Below, one piece after another: positions 14,148 through 14,410 of a stretch of DNA of 14,410 nt (positions within the stretch are counted from its first letter, which is position 1; every line of letters starts with the position of its first letter). The stretch is from Anaerolineaceae bacterium. GTDB lineage: Bacteria; Chloroflexota; Anaerolineae; JAAYZQ01. The stretch is taken from contig JAAYZQ010000152.1 in NCBI GenBank assembly GCA_012514775.1, positions 1 through 14,410 on the forward strand, read 5' to 3'. The translations under genes and the position numbers were made by a program. The notes below the pieces were generated by a model. That model made no database searches. It was not told the DNA's origin and saw only the letters and a program-made list of their open reading frames with translations.

Positions 14148-14257
14148 CGTTCTCTCCTTTGGTTCGCGAGTTGTTGCTCCATCTCCGAGGAGCGCAGTGC
14201 CAGGCTGCCGCCGACATGCTCACCGTCGCCGTCAATGCCCATGCCGGCGATATGCAT
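14144..14257 (-). CDS. Possible 37-residue ORF coupled to the GDPD gene
   Basis: This short frame begins MHIAGMGIDGDGEHVGG and ends in the basic QRRER. An AGGAGG site (14262-14267) precedes the ATG at 14257 by only 4 bases. Its TGA (14144-14146) overlaps the ATG of the downstream GDPD gene as ATGA. Third positions are mostly G or C in the first half. No domain is recognised. It may be a real small protein, a leader peptide that delivers ribosomes to the GDPD gene, or chance. Confidence 0.35.
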   Translation of the reverse strand: MHIAGMGIDGDGEHVGGSLALRSSEMEQQLANQRRER

Positions 14258-14292
14258 GCATCCTCCTGGTTGCCGTGTCCGAGCCTCTGCTG

Positions 14293-14410
14293 TCAAACAG
14301 GGTGAGCCTGTGCCTGCTCCAGGATAGCAGCCAGGACGTCCGGCGTGTTGGTGCAGATGCCGTCGACGTCCAGTTTGACCAGCTCGCGCAGCTCTTCCGT
14401 ACGCTCCTCG
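14293..14410 (-). CDS. Glycerophosphodiester phosphodiesterase, C-terminal end (5' partial)
   Basis: The frame is open through the right edge and ends at TGA (14293-14295), so only the last 38 residues are visible. They include KLDVDGICTNTPDVLAAILE, which matches the usual GDPD ending, where a V-D-G-I strand precedes a T-D/N-x-P-D turn and a final helix. It is the most upstream gene seen in the operon and is probably a paralogue of the GDPD-like protein that follows. Catalytic residues lie outside the window. Confidence 0.75.
   Translation of the reverse strand, partial: EERTEELRELVKLDVDGICTNTPDVLAAILEQAQAHPV

Overview
This GC-rich window appears to come from a member of the Chloroflexota, perhaps Anaerolineae or Caldilineae. 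That is an inference. It rests on the base composition and on a very long BTAD/NB-ARC/TPR regulator of the kind common in that phylum. It also rests on long coiled-coil HlyD adaptors with tandem FtsX permeases, and on a small arginine-rich protein. No rRNA, tRNA, CRISPR array, transposase or integrase is visible.

Layout, left to right. (1) 2-793 (+): the C-terminal part of a RecQ-type helicase, cut by the left edge. (2) 860-5279 (-): a three-gene ABC export operon, read as double-length FtsX permease, HlyD/MacA-like adaptor, then LolD/MacB-like ATPase. An exact-consensus sigma-70 promoter (TTGACA-17-TATAAT) lies at 5327-5355. The operon converges on the helicase across a 66-bp gap bounded by an inverted repeat. 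(3) 5510-8941 (-): a 1143-residue AfsR/SARP-like regulator whose promoter carries two palindromes. (4) 8942-9182: a divergent regulatory region. (5) 9183-9401 (+): a 72-residue arginine-rich protein with a strong Shine-Dalgarno site and a hairpin in its leader. (6) 9411-9444: a perfect 12-bp hairpin that probably terminates transcription from both sides. (7) 9458-14410 (-): a compact operon read from the right edge. It holds the end of one glycerophosphodiester phosphodiesterase (GDPD), a possible 37-residue ORF, a second divergent GDPD, a cysteine-type (formylglycine) sulfatase-superfamily hydrolase, an anaerobic sulfatase-maturating radical SAM enzyme, and a lipoprotein.

How the genes may work together. 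The radical SAM enzyme very probably converts Cys49 of the adjacent hydrolase to formylglycine; their genes overlap by an ATGA. The two GDPD-like proteins and the hydrolase all attack phospho- or sulfo-ester headgroups. The operon may therefore scavenge or remodel polar headgroups, with the lipoprotein as its only clearly exported product. The ABC operon probably exports an unknown lipid or peptide-like substrate. The regulator and the small arginine-rich protein share a divergent control region and may be linked in regulation. These functional links are inference from gene order and motifs.
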